DNA of 51,380 bases, from positions 140,091 through 191,470 of the forward strand of contig NZ_LT607661.1 of the NCBI RefSeq assembly GCF_900095265.1, given 5' to 3'. Source of the DNA: Janthinobacterium sp. UMAB-56 (GTDB lineage: Bacteria; Pseudomonadota; Gammaproteobacteria; Burkholderiales; Burkholderiaceae_D). The translations under genes and the position numbers were made by a program. Positions 1 to 7,493 of the stretch are shown one piece after another. Below the pieces are notes generated by a model. That model was not told where the DNA came from and ran no database searches. It was given only the letters and a program-made list of their open reading frames with translations. Each line of letters opens with the position of its first letter. Positions within the stretch are counted from its first letter, which is position 1.

Positions 1-27
1 CCGCCTGGCCCGTAGCGGAGGCGTGGC

Positions 28-576
28 ATGACGCGCCTGGATATCGATTTTGCGCTACCGAACTGGCGCCGCAGCCTGTACCGCGTGCCCGCGTGGGCAT
101 GGGGTACGGCGGCACTGGGCGTGGTGCTGAGCGCTACAGCAGTGTGGGCTGGCAGCGCCGCGCTGCGCCGCCAGCAGGCAAGCGAGGCACAATGGCAGCT
201 GGCGCAGCAGCGCGTGATGGCAGCCACGCAGGGGCCGGCGCCTGCACCGCAAGTGCTGATCGCGCCGGCGCAGGCGGCGGCCGTGAATGCGGCCATCCTG
301 CAATTGAACCTGCCGTGGCGCGACTTGCAGGATGCGCTGGCGAGCGCCACGCCGCCCACAATCGCACTGCTGGCGCTGGAGCCGGACGCGCGCAAGCGCG
401 TGCTGAAGATTACAGCCGAGACGAGCGGCAGCGATGCCATGGTGAGCTACATCGCGCAATTGAAGCAGCAGGAACTGTTTGGCGCCAGGGTGCAGCTGCT
501 GCGCCATGAAATCAACGCGCTCGATCCAAACAAACCCTTGCGCTTCCAGCTTGAAGCGCGCTGGGGCTCGCCATGA
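28..576 (+). CDS. PilN-like inner-membrane assembly protein of a T4P/T2SS-type operon
   Basis: This 182-residue protein has a short cytoplasmic N-terminus, one membrane segment at about residues 20-42 and a periplasmic alpha/beta domain. That is the layout of PilN and the GspL C-terminal region, which bridge the cytoplasmic ATPase complex and the periplasmic alignment complex. It is followed by a PilO-like gene through an ATGA overlap (its stop and the next start share bases 573-576), so the two are translationally coupled. The family call rests on topology and on the PilN-PilO-PilP-secretin order; sequence identity to PilN is weak. An upstream PilM-like gene and the ATPase would be expected to the left of the window. 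Confidence 0.7.
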   Translation: MTRLDIDFALPNWRRSLYRVPAWAWGTAALGVVLSATAVWAGSAALRRQQASEAQWQLAQQRVMAATQGPAPAPQVLIAPAQAAAVNAAILQLNLPWRDLQDALASATPPTIALLALEPDARKRVLKITAETSGSDAMVSYIAQLKQQELFGARVQLLRHEINALDPNKPLRFQLEARWGSP

Positions 577-1142
577 TGGCCATCGACATCCATGTCTTGC
601 GCCTGCGCGCGCAACTGCTGTTGCGCCGCCTGGGCGCGCCCGCCTGCCTGGCCGTGGCCCTGCTCGTGCTGGGTGCTGCTGCCTGGGTCTGGGCCTGGCA
701 ACAGCGGGCCGTGGCGGCGCAGCTGGAAGCGCGGCCCCTGCCGCAGCCATCGCTGGCCGTGGCGGCTGCAGCCCCAGCGGCGCCGGCGACAGCCAGCGAA
801 AACCTGGCGCGCTTTTATGCCGCCCTGGGACAGCAGCGCCACGCGGAGCAGCAGGTCAAGCAGCTGTTCGACCTGGCCGCGAAGAACGGCTTGCTGCTGG
901 CGCAAGGTGAATACAAGAGCGGCTACGACAAGGCCAGCCGGGTCGCCACCTGGCAGGTGACCTTGCCGCTGAAGGGCAGTTATGCGGCCGTGTGGCAGTT
1001 CGCGCTGCAGGCGTTGCGCGCCGCCCCATTCGCCTCGCTCGACGAACTGAGTTTTCGCCGCGAACAGATCGCCGATACGCAACTTGAAGCGCGCTTGCGC
1101 CTGACCTTTTATTTGACTGACAGCGCGGGAGAGGCACCATGA
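573..1142 (+). CDS. PilO-like inner-membrane assembly protein
   Basis: This 189-residue protein has one N-terminal membrane segment (about residues 23-42), a short linker and a periplasmic ferredoxin-like domain (about 70-189), as in PilO and GspM. PilO forms a heterodimer with PilN under the secretin and helps align the pilus or pseudopilus. The start overlaps the upstream stop by four bases, and its own stop overlaps the next start in the same way, so the genes form one translationally coupled operon. The assignment is by topology, size and position. Two ATG codons are adjacent at the start, and either could be used. Confidence 0.7.
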   Translation: MMAIDIHVLRLRAQLLLRRLGAPACLAVALLVLGAAAWVWAWQQRAVAAQLEARPLPQPSLAVAAAAPAAPATASENLARFYAALGQQRHAEQQVKQLFDLAAKNGLLLAQGEYKSGYDKASRVATWQVTLPLKGSYAAVWQFALQALRAAPFASLDELSFRREQIADTQLEARLRLTFYLTDSAGEAP

Positions 1143-1660
1143 CCCCGCGCCATAGTCTCATGCTGGCCGGCGTGCTGGGCGCGGGCGCCTTGCTGTTGTT
1201 CGGCGAGCGCCAGCCTGTGGCCGAGGTGGCTGAAGCGGTCGAGCGGGCCGTCGCGCCGGCGCGCCATGCGGGGGCCAGGCCGCAGGCCGGGCAGCCGGCC
1301 ATCCTGGCCCTGCTGCCGCGCAGCGAGGTGGCGGGCGAGGAGGGCGAGACCTTTGGCGGCGCCGATGGCGTCTTCCAGAGCCAGAACTGGAATCCGCCGC
1401 CGCCGAAAATGGCGCTGACCGCCGCGCCGCCACCAGCGCCGCCGATGGCGCCGCCGCTGCCCTTCGTCTACCTGGGCAAGGCGGCCGCAGACGGCGCCTG
1501 GGAAGTGTTTTTGTCGCGCGCCGACAAGACGTACATCGTGCGCGTCAATACCGTCATCGATGGCGCCTACAAGGTCGTGACCATCGCGCCGCCTGTCATG
1601 ACGCTCACTTATCTGCCGTTGAACCAGGTTCAGCAGCTCAACATTGGAGTACTCGAGTGA
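1139..1660 (+). CDS. PilP/GspC-like periplasmic anchored protein
   Basis: The 173-residue product begins with a membrane anchor (about residues 7-22). A Pro/Ala-rich linker follows (about 85-108, with runs such as PPPPK and APPPAPP) and then a small C-terminal beta domain of about 65 residues that starts at PFVYLGK. This matches the homology-region layout of PilP and GspC, which contact the N0 domain of the secretin. It sits directly before the secretin gene, whose GTG/ATG start overlaps its stop, the usual place for pilP. The proline-rich linker is longer than in typical PilP. There is no lipobox, so it is not a classical PilP lipoprotein. Confidence 0.6.
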   Translation: MTPRHSLMLAGVLGAGALLLFGERQPVAEVAEAVERAVAPARHAGARPQAGQPAILALLPRSEVAGEEGETFGGADGVFQSQNWNPPPPKMALTAAPPPAPPMAPPLPFVYLGKAAADGAWEVFLSRADKTYIVRVNTVIDGAYKVVTIAPPVMTLTYLPLNQVQQLNIGVLE

Positions 1661-3690
1661 TGTCTCGTTCCTTTTCATCGGCGCCGTTGCTGGCGCTGCT
1701 GGTGCTGCTGTCCGGCTGCGCCGGGCAGCAAGCTTACCGCGACGGGCGCGAGCTGCTTGCGCAAGATCAAATCCCGGCCGGCCTGCAAAAGCTGCAGGAA
1801 GCGCTGCAGCAGGACCCCGGCAATGCGCAATACCGCAGCGCCTATCTGCAGGCGCGCGACCGGGCCACTAGCAGCCGCTTGCAGCAGGCCGAGCGTCAGG
1901 CGCTGGCGGGGCAGGGCGAGCTGGCGCGCGCCTCTTTCATGGGCGTGCTGGAAATCGATGCACAGAACGAGCGCGCCAACAGCGGCTTGCGCGCGCTTGA
2001 ACGCGAGCAGCGCCAGGGCAAGCTGCTGGCCGAAGCGCAGAAGGATATCGAGGCCAAGCGCTACGACCCGGCGCGCCAGCGCCTGAATGCCATCCTCACC
2101 GAGCAGCCCAAGCATGCGGGCGCGCGCGCGCTGCTGCGCGAGGTCGATGAAAAGACGGCGCCGCCCGTGGTCGAATCGGGCCTGGCAAAATCGTACAAGC
2201 AGCCGATCACGATCGAGTTTCGCGATGCGCCGTTAAAGCAGGTGTTCGAGCTGATCGCGCGCCGTTCCGGCCTCAATTTCGTCTTCGACAAGGACGTCAA
2301 GGCGGATGCGAAAACCTCGATCTTCCTGAAAAACAGCACGGTCGAATCAGCCGTCTACTTCCTGCTGGTGACGAACCAACTGGAGCAACAGGTGATGGAT
2401 GCGAACACGATTCTGATTTATCCGAACGTGGCGGCCAAGCTGAAGGAATACCAGGAAGTGCTGGTAAAGACGTTCTTCCTGGCGAACGCGGACGCCAAGC
2501 AGGTGGCCAATACGCTCAAGACCATCTTGAAGACGCGCGACGTGGTGGCCGATGAAAAGCTCAACCTCGTCATCGTGCGCGACACGCCCGAGGCGATCCG
2601 CCTGGCCGAGCGCCTGATCGCGCTGCAGGACGTGCCCGAGGCCGAAGTGGTGCTGGAGCTGGAAATCCTCGAAGTCAAGCGTAGCCGCCTGCTGGAACTG
2701 GGCGTGGCCTGGCCGAAGGGCCTTACCCTGACGCCGCTCAGCACTTCGGGCGGCACGGGCCTGACCATCAATGATCTGAATAATCTGAACCAGCGCAGCA
2801 TCGGCGTGAGCGACCTGTCCGTGACGGCCAACATCAACAAGACGGATGGCGACGCGAACATCCTGGCCAATCCGCGCATCCGCGTGCGCAACCGGGAAAA
2901 GGCGAAGTTCGTCATCGGCGACAGGGTGCCGGTGGTGACCACCACGATTTCACCGGGCACGGGCGGCTTCGCTTCCGAATCCATCAGCTACCTGGACGTG
3001 GGCCTGACGGTGAACGCCGAGCCGACCATTTATTTGAACAATGAGGTGGGTATCCGCATTTCGCTCGAAGTGAGCAACCTGGGGACGGCCACCACCACCA
3101 GGAGCGGCTCGACCCTGTACCAGATTGGCACGCGCCAGGCCTCGACCATGCTGCAATTGAAGGATGGCGAAAACCAGGTGCTGGCGGGTCTGATCAACAA
3201 TGAAGAGCGCAGCTCGGGCAACAAGGTGCCGGGCCTGGGTGACATCCCCGTGCTGGGACGTCTGTTCGGCAGCAGCAAGGACGATAGCCAGAAGACGGAA
3301 ATCGTGTTGTCGATCACGCCGCACCTGGTGCGGACGGTGCAGCGTCCGGAGGCGAAGGAATCGGAATTTTCCGCCGGCACGGAAGGCAGCTTCCGCCGCC
3401 GTCCCGACATGGCGGCCAAGGCAGCCACGCAGATGCCCGGCACCGTGATGGTGCGCTCCGGCCCGGCGGCCGTCGGCATGCAGCCGGCGCCCCCGCAGCC
3501 GCTGATGACGCCGGGCCAAGTGCCATCGACCCTGCCGCAGACATTGCCGCAAACGGTGCCGGCGCCCGAAGTGTCTCCGTCGCCCGAGCCGGCCGCGTCG
3601 CCTTTGCCGATATCATCGGGTCAGCCCGTGCCGATGCAGGCGGCGCCCTTGCCGCTGTCATCGAGCCAGCCGGTGCCGGTCGCCAAATGA
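1657..3690 (+). CDS. Lipoprotein secretin (GspD/PilQ/MshL family) with N-terminal repeats
   Basis: This is an outer-membrane secretin of 677 residues (676 from the adjacent ATG at 1660). A lipobox, LLSGC at residues 17-21, makes it its own pilotin-type lipoprotein. Residues 25-150 are helical, TPR-like repeats. An STN/N0 domain follows at about 180-255, then an N1-type secretin_N domain at about 260-330, then the secretin beta-barrel domain to about 560. The barrel domain includes the conserved [14 protein letters not shown] stretch and [14 protein letters not shown]. The last ~115 residues form a Pro/Gln/Ser-rich tail ending in two copies of a PLP-SS-QPVP unit. The secretin gates export of the pilus or of substrates across the outer membrane. 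The start overlaps the previous stop. Confidence 0.85.
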   Translation: MMSRSFSSAPLLALLVLLSGCAGQQAYRDGRELLAQDQIPAGLQKLQEALQQDPGNAQYRSAYLQARDRATSSRLQQAERQALAGQGELARASFMGVLEIDAQNERANSGLRALEREQRQGKLLAEAQKDIEAKRYDPARQRLNAILTEQPKHAGARALLREVDEKTAPPVVESGLAKSYKQPITIEFRDAPLKQVFELIARRSGLNFVFDKDVKADAKTSIFLKNSTVESAVYFLLVTNQLEQQVMDANTILIYPNVAAKLKEYQEVLVKTFFLANADAKQVANTLKTILKTRDVVADEKLNLVIVRDTPEAIRLAERLIALQDVPEAEVVLELEILEVKRSRLLELGVAWPKGLTLTPLSTSGGTGLTINDLNNLNQRSIGVSDLSVTANINKTDGDANILANPRIRVRNREKAKFVIGDRVPVVTTTISPGTGGFASESISYLDVGLTVNAEPTIYLNNEVGIRISLEVSNLGTATTTRSGSTLYQIGTRQASTMLQLKDGENQVLAGLINNEERSSGNKVPGLGDIPVLGRLFGSSKDDSQKTEIVLSITPHLVRTVQRPEAKESEFSAGTEGSFRRRPDMAAKAATQMPGTVMVRSGPAAVGMQPAPPQPLMTPGQVPSTLPQTLPQTVPAPEVSPSPEPAASPLPISSGQPVPMQAAPLPLSSSQPVPVAK

Positions 3691-4178
3691 GACTGGTGCA
3701 TGCGCAGGGTGGACAGGGTGGCTTCACACTGATCGAACTGCTGGTGACCCTGGCCATCCTGGGCGTGCTGGCCACCCTGGTGATCCCCGTTACGCAGGTC
3801 ACGGTGCAGCGGCGCCAGGAGCAGGAATTGCGGCGCGCGCTGCGCGAGATACGCCAGGGCCTCGACGCCTATAAACGGGCCGGTGACGAGGGCCGCATCG
3901 TGCGGGCGCCCGATGCCAGCGGCTACCCGAAAAGCCTGGAGCTGCTGGCCGAGGGCGTGCCGGACCAGCGCAACCCGAAGCGCAGCAAGCTGTTTTTTCT
4001 GCGCCGCGTGCCGCGTGACCCGTTCAACGCGGACGCGGGCCTGAGCGATGCGCAAACGTGGGGCAAGCGCAGCTATGCCAGCGAAGCGGCCGAGCCGCGC
4101 GAAGGCGACGATGTCTACGATGTGTATTCCACGTCGGGCAAGACCGGCTTGAACAACGTGCCTTACCGTCTATGGTGA
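3687..4178 (+). CDS. Type II secretion GspG-like pseudopilin
   Basis: This 163-residue prepilin-like protein has a 12-residue leader and the cleavage/methylation motif G|FTLIELL, with Glu at mature position 5. The hydrophobic helix runs to about residue 33. The C-terminal part has the GspG pattern of a DPF loop and a final DVYSTSG...PYRLW segment. After cleavage by the prepilin peptidase it would assemble into a periplasmic pseudopilus driven by the off-window ATPase. The ATG overlaps the secretin stop (ATGA). A second GspG-like gene follows after three bases, so the system has two major-type subunits and is not a canonical gspGHIJK cluster. Confidence 0.85.
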   Translation: MRLVHAQGGQGGFTLIELLVTLAILGVLATLVIPVTQVTVQRRQEQELRRALREIRQGLDAYKRAGDEGRIVRAPDASGYPKSLELLAEGVPDQRNPKRSKLFFLRRVPRDPFNADAGLSDAQTWGKRSYASEAAEPREGDDVYDVYSTSGKTGLNNVPYRLW

Positions 4179-4181
4179 ACC

Positions 4182-4574
4182 ATGCCCGCTGAAAACGCCC
4201 CTCACCGCACGCGCGGCTTTACCCTGATCGAATTGCTGGTAGTGCTAGGTATCGTGGCGCTGCTGCTGACCCTGGCCGTGCCCCGCTACTTTCCCAGCCT
4301 CGACAAGGCGAAGGAAACCGTGCTGGCAGACAACCTGCGCAATTTGCGTGCCACCGTCGACCAGTACTACGGCGATACGGGGCGCTATCCTGATAGCCTT
4401 GAGCAACTGGTGGACAAGAAATACCTGCGCGCCATGCCCATCGATCCCATCACGGACAGCGACAGCAGCTGGCTCATCGTGCCGCCGCCCGACGACACGC
4501 CGGGCCAGGTGTATGACGTGAAAAGCGGCGCGCCCGGCAAGGACCGCAGCGGCACGCCGTTTGCGGACTGGTAG
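4182..4574 (+). CDS. GspG-like pseudopilin, second copy
   Basis: This 130-residue pseudopilin has a 12-residue leader followed by [10 protein letters not shown], again with Glu5. Its body, with LRNLRATVDQYYGDTGRYP, LEQLVDKKYLR, DPITDS and a closing DVKSG segment, is typical of GspG major pseudopilins, and the length is close to the family norm. It lies three bases after the preceding pseudopilin gene and two bases before the next, within the same operon. It is more GspG-like than its neighbour and is the best candidate for the main structural subunit. That ranking is inferred from sequence pattern alone. Confidence 0.85.
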   Translation: MPAENAPHRTRGFTLIELLVVLGIVALLLTLAVPRYFPSLDKAKETVLADNLRNLRATVDQYYGDTGRYPDSLEQLVDKKYLRAMPIDPITDSDSSWLIVPPPDDTPGQVYDVKSGAPGKDRSGTPFADW

Positions 4575-4576
4575 CA

Positions 4577-5245
4577 ATGATGCCCCGTTCTGCGCACCGT
4601 CAGCGCGGTTTTACTTACCTGGGCCTGATCATCCTGGTGGCCATCCTGGGCCTGGTGGGGGCGGCCGGGCTGAAGATGGGTTCCTTGCTGCAGCGCCAGG
4701 CGGCCGAGCAGGAATTGCTCGACATCGGCGCCCAGTTTTCCGATGCCCTGTACAGCTATGCGGCCGCCACGCCGCCGGGCCAGCCGCAACAGCCTTTGAC
4801 CTTGGCCGCCTTGCTGCGCGATCCCCGCTTTCCGCAAGTGCGCCGACATTTGCGCAAGCTGTTTGTCGATCCCATCACGGGCCGCGCCGAATGGGGCTTG
4901 CTGTTACAGCCCGGTAGCCAGGGCATCATCGGTGTGCACAGCCTGTCGCAGGCGGCGCCATTAAAGGTTGGCAATTTCGAAGCCCGTTACGCCGGTTTGG
5001 AAGGCAGGGCGCATTTCTCGGAGTGGCACTTCATGGTCGATGCCAGGGCATCATCCATGCAGTCAGCGGGACCTGCCACCGTGCCGGAAGGCGATCAAGC
5101 GGCCAGCACACCTGGCGTGCGGGCGCAACCGTTGTTTTCCGAGCCTATTGCTCCTGCGCAAGAACGGATAGCGCCTGAGCCAGTTGAACCGTCTGAAGCG
5201 CAAAATCTCCCTGAAGACAGTGCCAATCCGGTGGTTTTGCCGTAA
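4577..5245 (+). CDS. Atypical pseudopilin-like protein without Glu5
   Basis: The 222-residue protein starts with an 11-residue basic leader and G|FTYLGLIILVAILGLVG, a recognisable but divergent type IV prepilin N-terminus. Mature position 5, normally Glu, is Gly16. The domain after the helix (about 35-150) includes a DPRFPQVRRHLRKLFVDPITG stretch like that in minor pseudopilins. The last ~60 residues are disordered and rich in Pro, Ala and Glu. In GspK-type tip subunits loss of Glu5 is known and marks the tip of the pseudopilus, so this may be the tip subunit; that is inference. It is the last gene of the operon. Confidence 0.7.
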   Translation: MMPRSAHRQRGFTYLGLIILVAILGLVGAAGLKMGSLLQRQAAEQELLDIGAQFSDALYSYAAATPPGQPQQPLTLAALLRDPRFPQVRRHLRKLFVDPITGRAEWGLLLQPGSQGIIGVHSLSQAAPLKVGNFEARYAGLEGRAHFSEWHFMVDARASSMQSAGPATVPEGDQAASTPGVRAQPLFSEPIAPAQERIAPEPVEPSEAQNLPEDSANPVVLP

Positions 5246-5398
5246 AGCGTGGGAAAAATAGATGAATTCACTGGCAACTATTTTTTAGCGGAAATTCATC
5301 GATACTGGCAAATATTTCATTTCGAAAATAGTTACAACTAATGAAACTTAGATAAAATATTTATAAGTAATTCAATGCATTTATGCTACCATTCTCTT

Positions 5399-5415
5399 TA
5401 GTACTTCCGGTACTA
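5399..5415. promoter_or_regulatory. Inverted repeat just upstream of the -24 element
   Basis: TAGTAC, five bases (TTCCG), then GTACTA is a perfect 6-bp inverted repeat ending ten bases before the sigma-54 -24 element. It could be an operator or an upstream hairpin. No protein can be assigned to it from the sequence. Confidence 0.4.
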
Positions 5416-5425
5416 AAACTATTGG

Positions 5426-5441
5426 TGGCCTGCGTATTGCA
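5426..5441 (+). promoter_or_regulatory. Sigma-54 promoter of the PEP-CTERM gene
   Basis: TGGCCTGCGTATTGCA keeps the invariant GG and GC with exactly ten bases between them and differs from the consensus TGGCAC-G-N4-TTGCA at only two fixed positions. It would start transcription near 5452. The leader would be about 19 nt with an AAGGGA ribosome site (5459-5464) before ATG 5471. Confidence 0.8.
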
Positions 5442-5470
5442 GCCATAAATTACTTTTTAAGGGATAAACT

Positions 5471-5968
5471 ATGAAATTGAAATTTATCGCTGCAGGCATC
5501 TTGGCAGCAGCATCGTTCAGCGCGTCGGCAGCAACCTACGACCTGGGTATCCTGGACCCAACCGGTTCGGACACCCTGTCGGCCATCACCACCAAGTTTG
5601 CCGCTAACAGCGCGGTTGACGATTTCTGGACCTTCAAACTGATTACGCCATCGTCGACTTCGTTTGGCGCACTGCAAACGTTTTCCGTAGTCGAAGGCGC
5701 TATCAAGGATTTTTCGGCCACTTTGCTGGGTTACGGCAATCTGACCAACACCAGCTCCGCTGGTATCCAAAGCCTGAGCTGGGATGGCCAGCTGGGCGCC
5801 GGTTCGTACACCGTGCACGTGACGGGCTTGACGGGCCTGAAAAATGCAGCTTACCTGGGTTCCGTCTCGGCCCTGCCAGTACCAGAACCAGAAACCTACG
5901 GCATGCTGCTGGGTGGCCTGGCGCTGGTTGGCGCCGTGGCACGCCGTCGCGCCAAGAAAGCTGCCTAA
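5471..5968 (+). CDS. PEP-CTERM sorting-domain protein
   Basis: This exported 165-residue protein has a signal peptide of about 20 residues ending SASA|ATYD, a beta-rich middle with a VDDFWTFKL segment, and a C-terminal PEP-CTERM tail. The tail comprises VPEPETYGML, a hydrophobic helix and a basic RRRAKKAA end in the last ~29 residues. Proteins with this tail are recognised by exosortase and end up at the cell surface or in the exopolysaccharide matrix. A near-perfect sigma-54 promoter precedes it, which fits control by a PrsK/PrsR-type system known for PEP-CTERM regulons. The gene is monocistronic. Its original terminator was split by the IS element that follows. Confidence 0.88.
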   Translation: MKLKFIAAGILAAASFSASAATYDLGILDPTGSDTLSAITTKFAANSAVDDFWTFKLITPSSTSFGALQTFSVVEGAIKDFSATLLGYGNLTNTSSAGIQSLSWDGQLGAGSYTVHVTGLTGLKNAAYLGSVSALPVPEPETYGMLLGGLALVGAVARRRAKKAA

Positions 5969-5992
5969 GCTTTCGCCGCAACGAAAAAAAAC

Positions 5993-6003
5993 CCGCTTCG
6001 GCG
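5993..6003. repeat. IS target-site duplication, left copy
   Basis: CCGCTTCGGCG occurs immediately before the left inverted repeat and again immediately after the right one. An 11-bp duplication fits the IS4 subgroup. Confidence 0.95.
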
Positions 6004-6004
6004 T

Positions 6005-6037
6005 AATGCCGTTCAGTTAAGACTGAACGGCATTTTT
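6005..6037 (+). terminator. Terminator hairpin built into the IS left end
   Basis: AATGCCGTTCAGT (6005-6017) pairs perfectly with ACTGAACGGCATT (6022-6034) around a TAAG loop, giving a 13-bp stem that runs into a T-rich tail. The left arm is the terminal inverted repeat itself. It should stop transcripts from the PEP-CTERM gene entering the transposase, in place of the split host terminator. Confidence 0.75.
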
Positions 6038-6083
6038 ATTTTATGGTTGTAAACGTAACAGATTGCTGTTAACCTTCGTCGCG

Positions 6084-7412
6084 ATGTTCGACGATACTCT
6101 CCATTTCCTGGCAAACCACCTTGAGTCGCCCGACTGGCGCCGATTAGGAGAACACTTGCCCGTTGAATGGATCGAAGAAGCTGTTCAACGCACGGAGGCG
6201 ACCAGCATCCGGCATCGGCAGCTGCCAGCGGAGCAGGTTGTCTGGCTGATGGTAGCGTTGGCGCTGTATCGACACAAGTCTATCAGCGAGGTGCTCGATG
6301 ATCTCGGTCTGGCTCTGCCTGACTCCCAAGTACCGTTTGTCAGCAAGAGCGCTGCAGCTCAGGCACGCCAGCGGCTAGGTCCCGATCGCCTGAAGTGGCT
6401 GTTTGATCATTCTGCGCGGCATTGGAACAGTCAGGATCGGCGCGCCTATCTCTTCAAAGGGCTGCAACTGTTTGCGATGGACGGAACGACGTTACGCGCC
6501 CACGATACTGCCGAGAATCGTGAGCATTTTGGTGCACAACTTTACCCCAGCGGCGCTGTCGCCAGCTATCCGCAGGTGCGCGGCGTGACATTGACCGCGC
6601 TACCGACGCACATTGTTCACAGTGCCGCATTTGGCCCCTATGGGACCAATGAAATGCTGTACGCGAAGCAGCTGATCGCCGATGTACCAAATGCATCGCT
6701 CACCGTCTTCGACCGTGGCTTCTTGTCGGCAGAAATCCTGTGCGGATTGACGCAAAACGGTACGGACCGCCACTTCATCATACCTGCAAAATCAAATACC
6801 CGATGGGAAGTGGTTGAAGGCGACGAGAACGATTGCACCGTGCGGATGCGGGTGTCGCCGCAAGCACGGGCCAAGTGTGCTGCGTTACCTGAATTCTGGG
6901 AGGCGCGTGCCATTACCATCGTTGATCCACAGGGGCGCGAACGCGTACTACTGACCTCGCTGCAAGAGCGCCGCCGCTACACGCCGGCCGATATTGCCAG
7001 TTGCTATAAGCGCCGCTGGGGTATCGAGACGAGTTACCGAGAACTCAAACAGACCATGCTGGGGACAGCACTAACCTTGCGTTCAAAAACGGCAGAAGGC
7101 GTCTATCAGGAAATATGGGGGACGCTGATTGCCTACAACCTCATCCGGCTCGAGATTGCCAAGGCAGCTTTAACCGTCAAATGCGAACCTACCGAAGTTA
7201 GCTTCATTCGTGCATTCCACTTGATACAGTTTGAGCTTCACTGGGCTGCGGTCACCAGATCTTACGGCAAACTGCCAGCTTCAATGAAGCACCTGCGCGA
7301 AAGGCTGGTTAGCCTTCTGAATGACGAACGGCCCGATCGAAAATACGATCGGGCCGTCAAAGCTACACCAAAGCGTTACGCCATCCGGGTCTTGCGAAAA
7401 CCCCTTAACTGA
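6084..7412 (+). CDS. IS4-family DDE transposase
   Basis: The transposase catalyses cut-and-paste movement of the surrounding element. From ATG 6084 it has 442 residues, the same size as classical IS4 transposase. An in-frame TTG at 6063 would add seven residues but lacks family support. The catalytic triad is visible: Asp in AMDGTTLR, Asp in VFDRGFLS, and Glu in the full IS4 signature Y-x2-R-x3-E-x6-K (YKRRWGIETSYRELK). The N-terminal domain contains VSKSAAAQARQRLG, as in IS4. The stop codon lies inside the right inverted repeat. A 12-bp perfect hairpin (7328-7357) lies within the last coding part. Base composition is visibly less GC-rich than in neighbouring genes. Confidence 0.95.
   Translation: MFDDTLHFLANHLESPDWRRLGEHLPVEWIEEAVQRTEATSIRHRQLPAEQVVWLMVALALYRHKSISEVLDDLGLALPDSQVPFVSKSAAAQARQRLGPDRLKWLFDHSARHWNSQDRRAYLFKGLQLFAMDGTTLRAHDTAENREHFGAQLYPSGAVASYPQVRGVTLTALPTHIVHSAAFGPYGTNEMLYAKQLIADVPNASLTVFDRGFLSAEILCGLTQNGTDRHFIIPAKSNTRWEVVEGDENDCTVRMRVSPQARAKCAALPEFWEARAITIVDPQGRERVLLTSLQERRRYTPADIASCYKRRWGIETSYRELKQTMLGTALTLRSKTAEGVYQEIWGTLIAYNLIRLEIAKAALTVKCEPTEVSFIRAFHLIQFELHWAAVTRSYGKLPASMKHLRERLVSLLNDERPDRKYDRAVKATPKRYAIRVLRKPLN
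7328..7357. repeat. 12-bp perfect hairpin inside the transposase 3' end
   Basis: ACGGCCCGATCG (7328-7339) and CGATCGGGCCGT (7346-7357) are exact reverse complements around an AAAATA loop. No T-run follows on either strand, so it is not a simple terminator. It could impede antisense transcription arriving from murJ. Confidence 0.8.
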
Positions 7413-7421
7413 ACGGCATTA

Positions 7422-7432
7422 CCGCTTCGGCG
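7422..7432. repeat. IS target-site duplication, right copy
   Basis: This is the second CCGCTTCGGCG copy, directly after the right inverted repeat and followed by GGTTTTTTTT, the remaining half of the split terminator. Confidence 0.95.
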
Positions 7433-7493
7433 GGTTTTTTTTCGTCTGTCTTCAGTGCGGCGGGACGCCGGCAACAACGTCCTGCAGCAATTG

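Larger units (their letters stand above)
6004..7421 (+). mobile_element. Complete IS4-family insertion sequence (1418 bp)
   Basis: The element has perfect 18-bp terminal inverted repeats (TAATGCCGTTCAGTTAAG at 6004-6021, its complement at 7404-7421) and is flanked by an 11-bp direct duplication. It carries one transposase gene that reaches into the right repeat. Length, repeat size, duplication size and transposase motifs all agree with the IS4 subgroup of the IS4 family. Nothing is truncated or frameshifted, so it may be active. It sits inside a stem-loop terminator between the PEP-CTERM gene and murJ. Confidence 0.95.
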
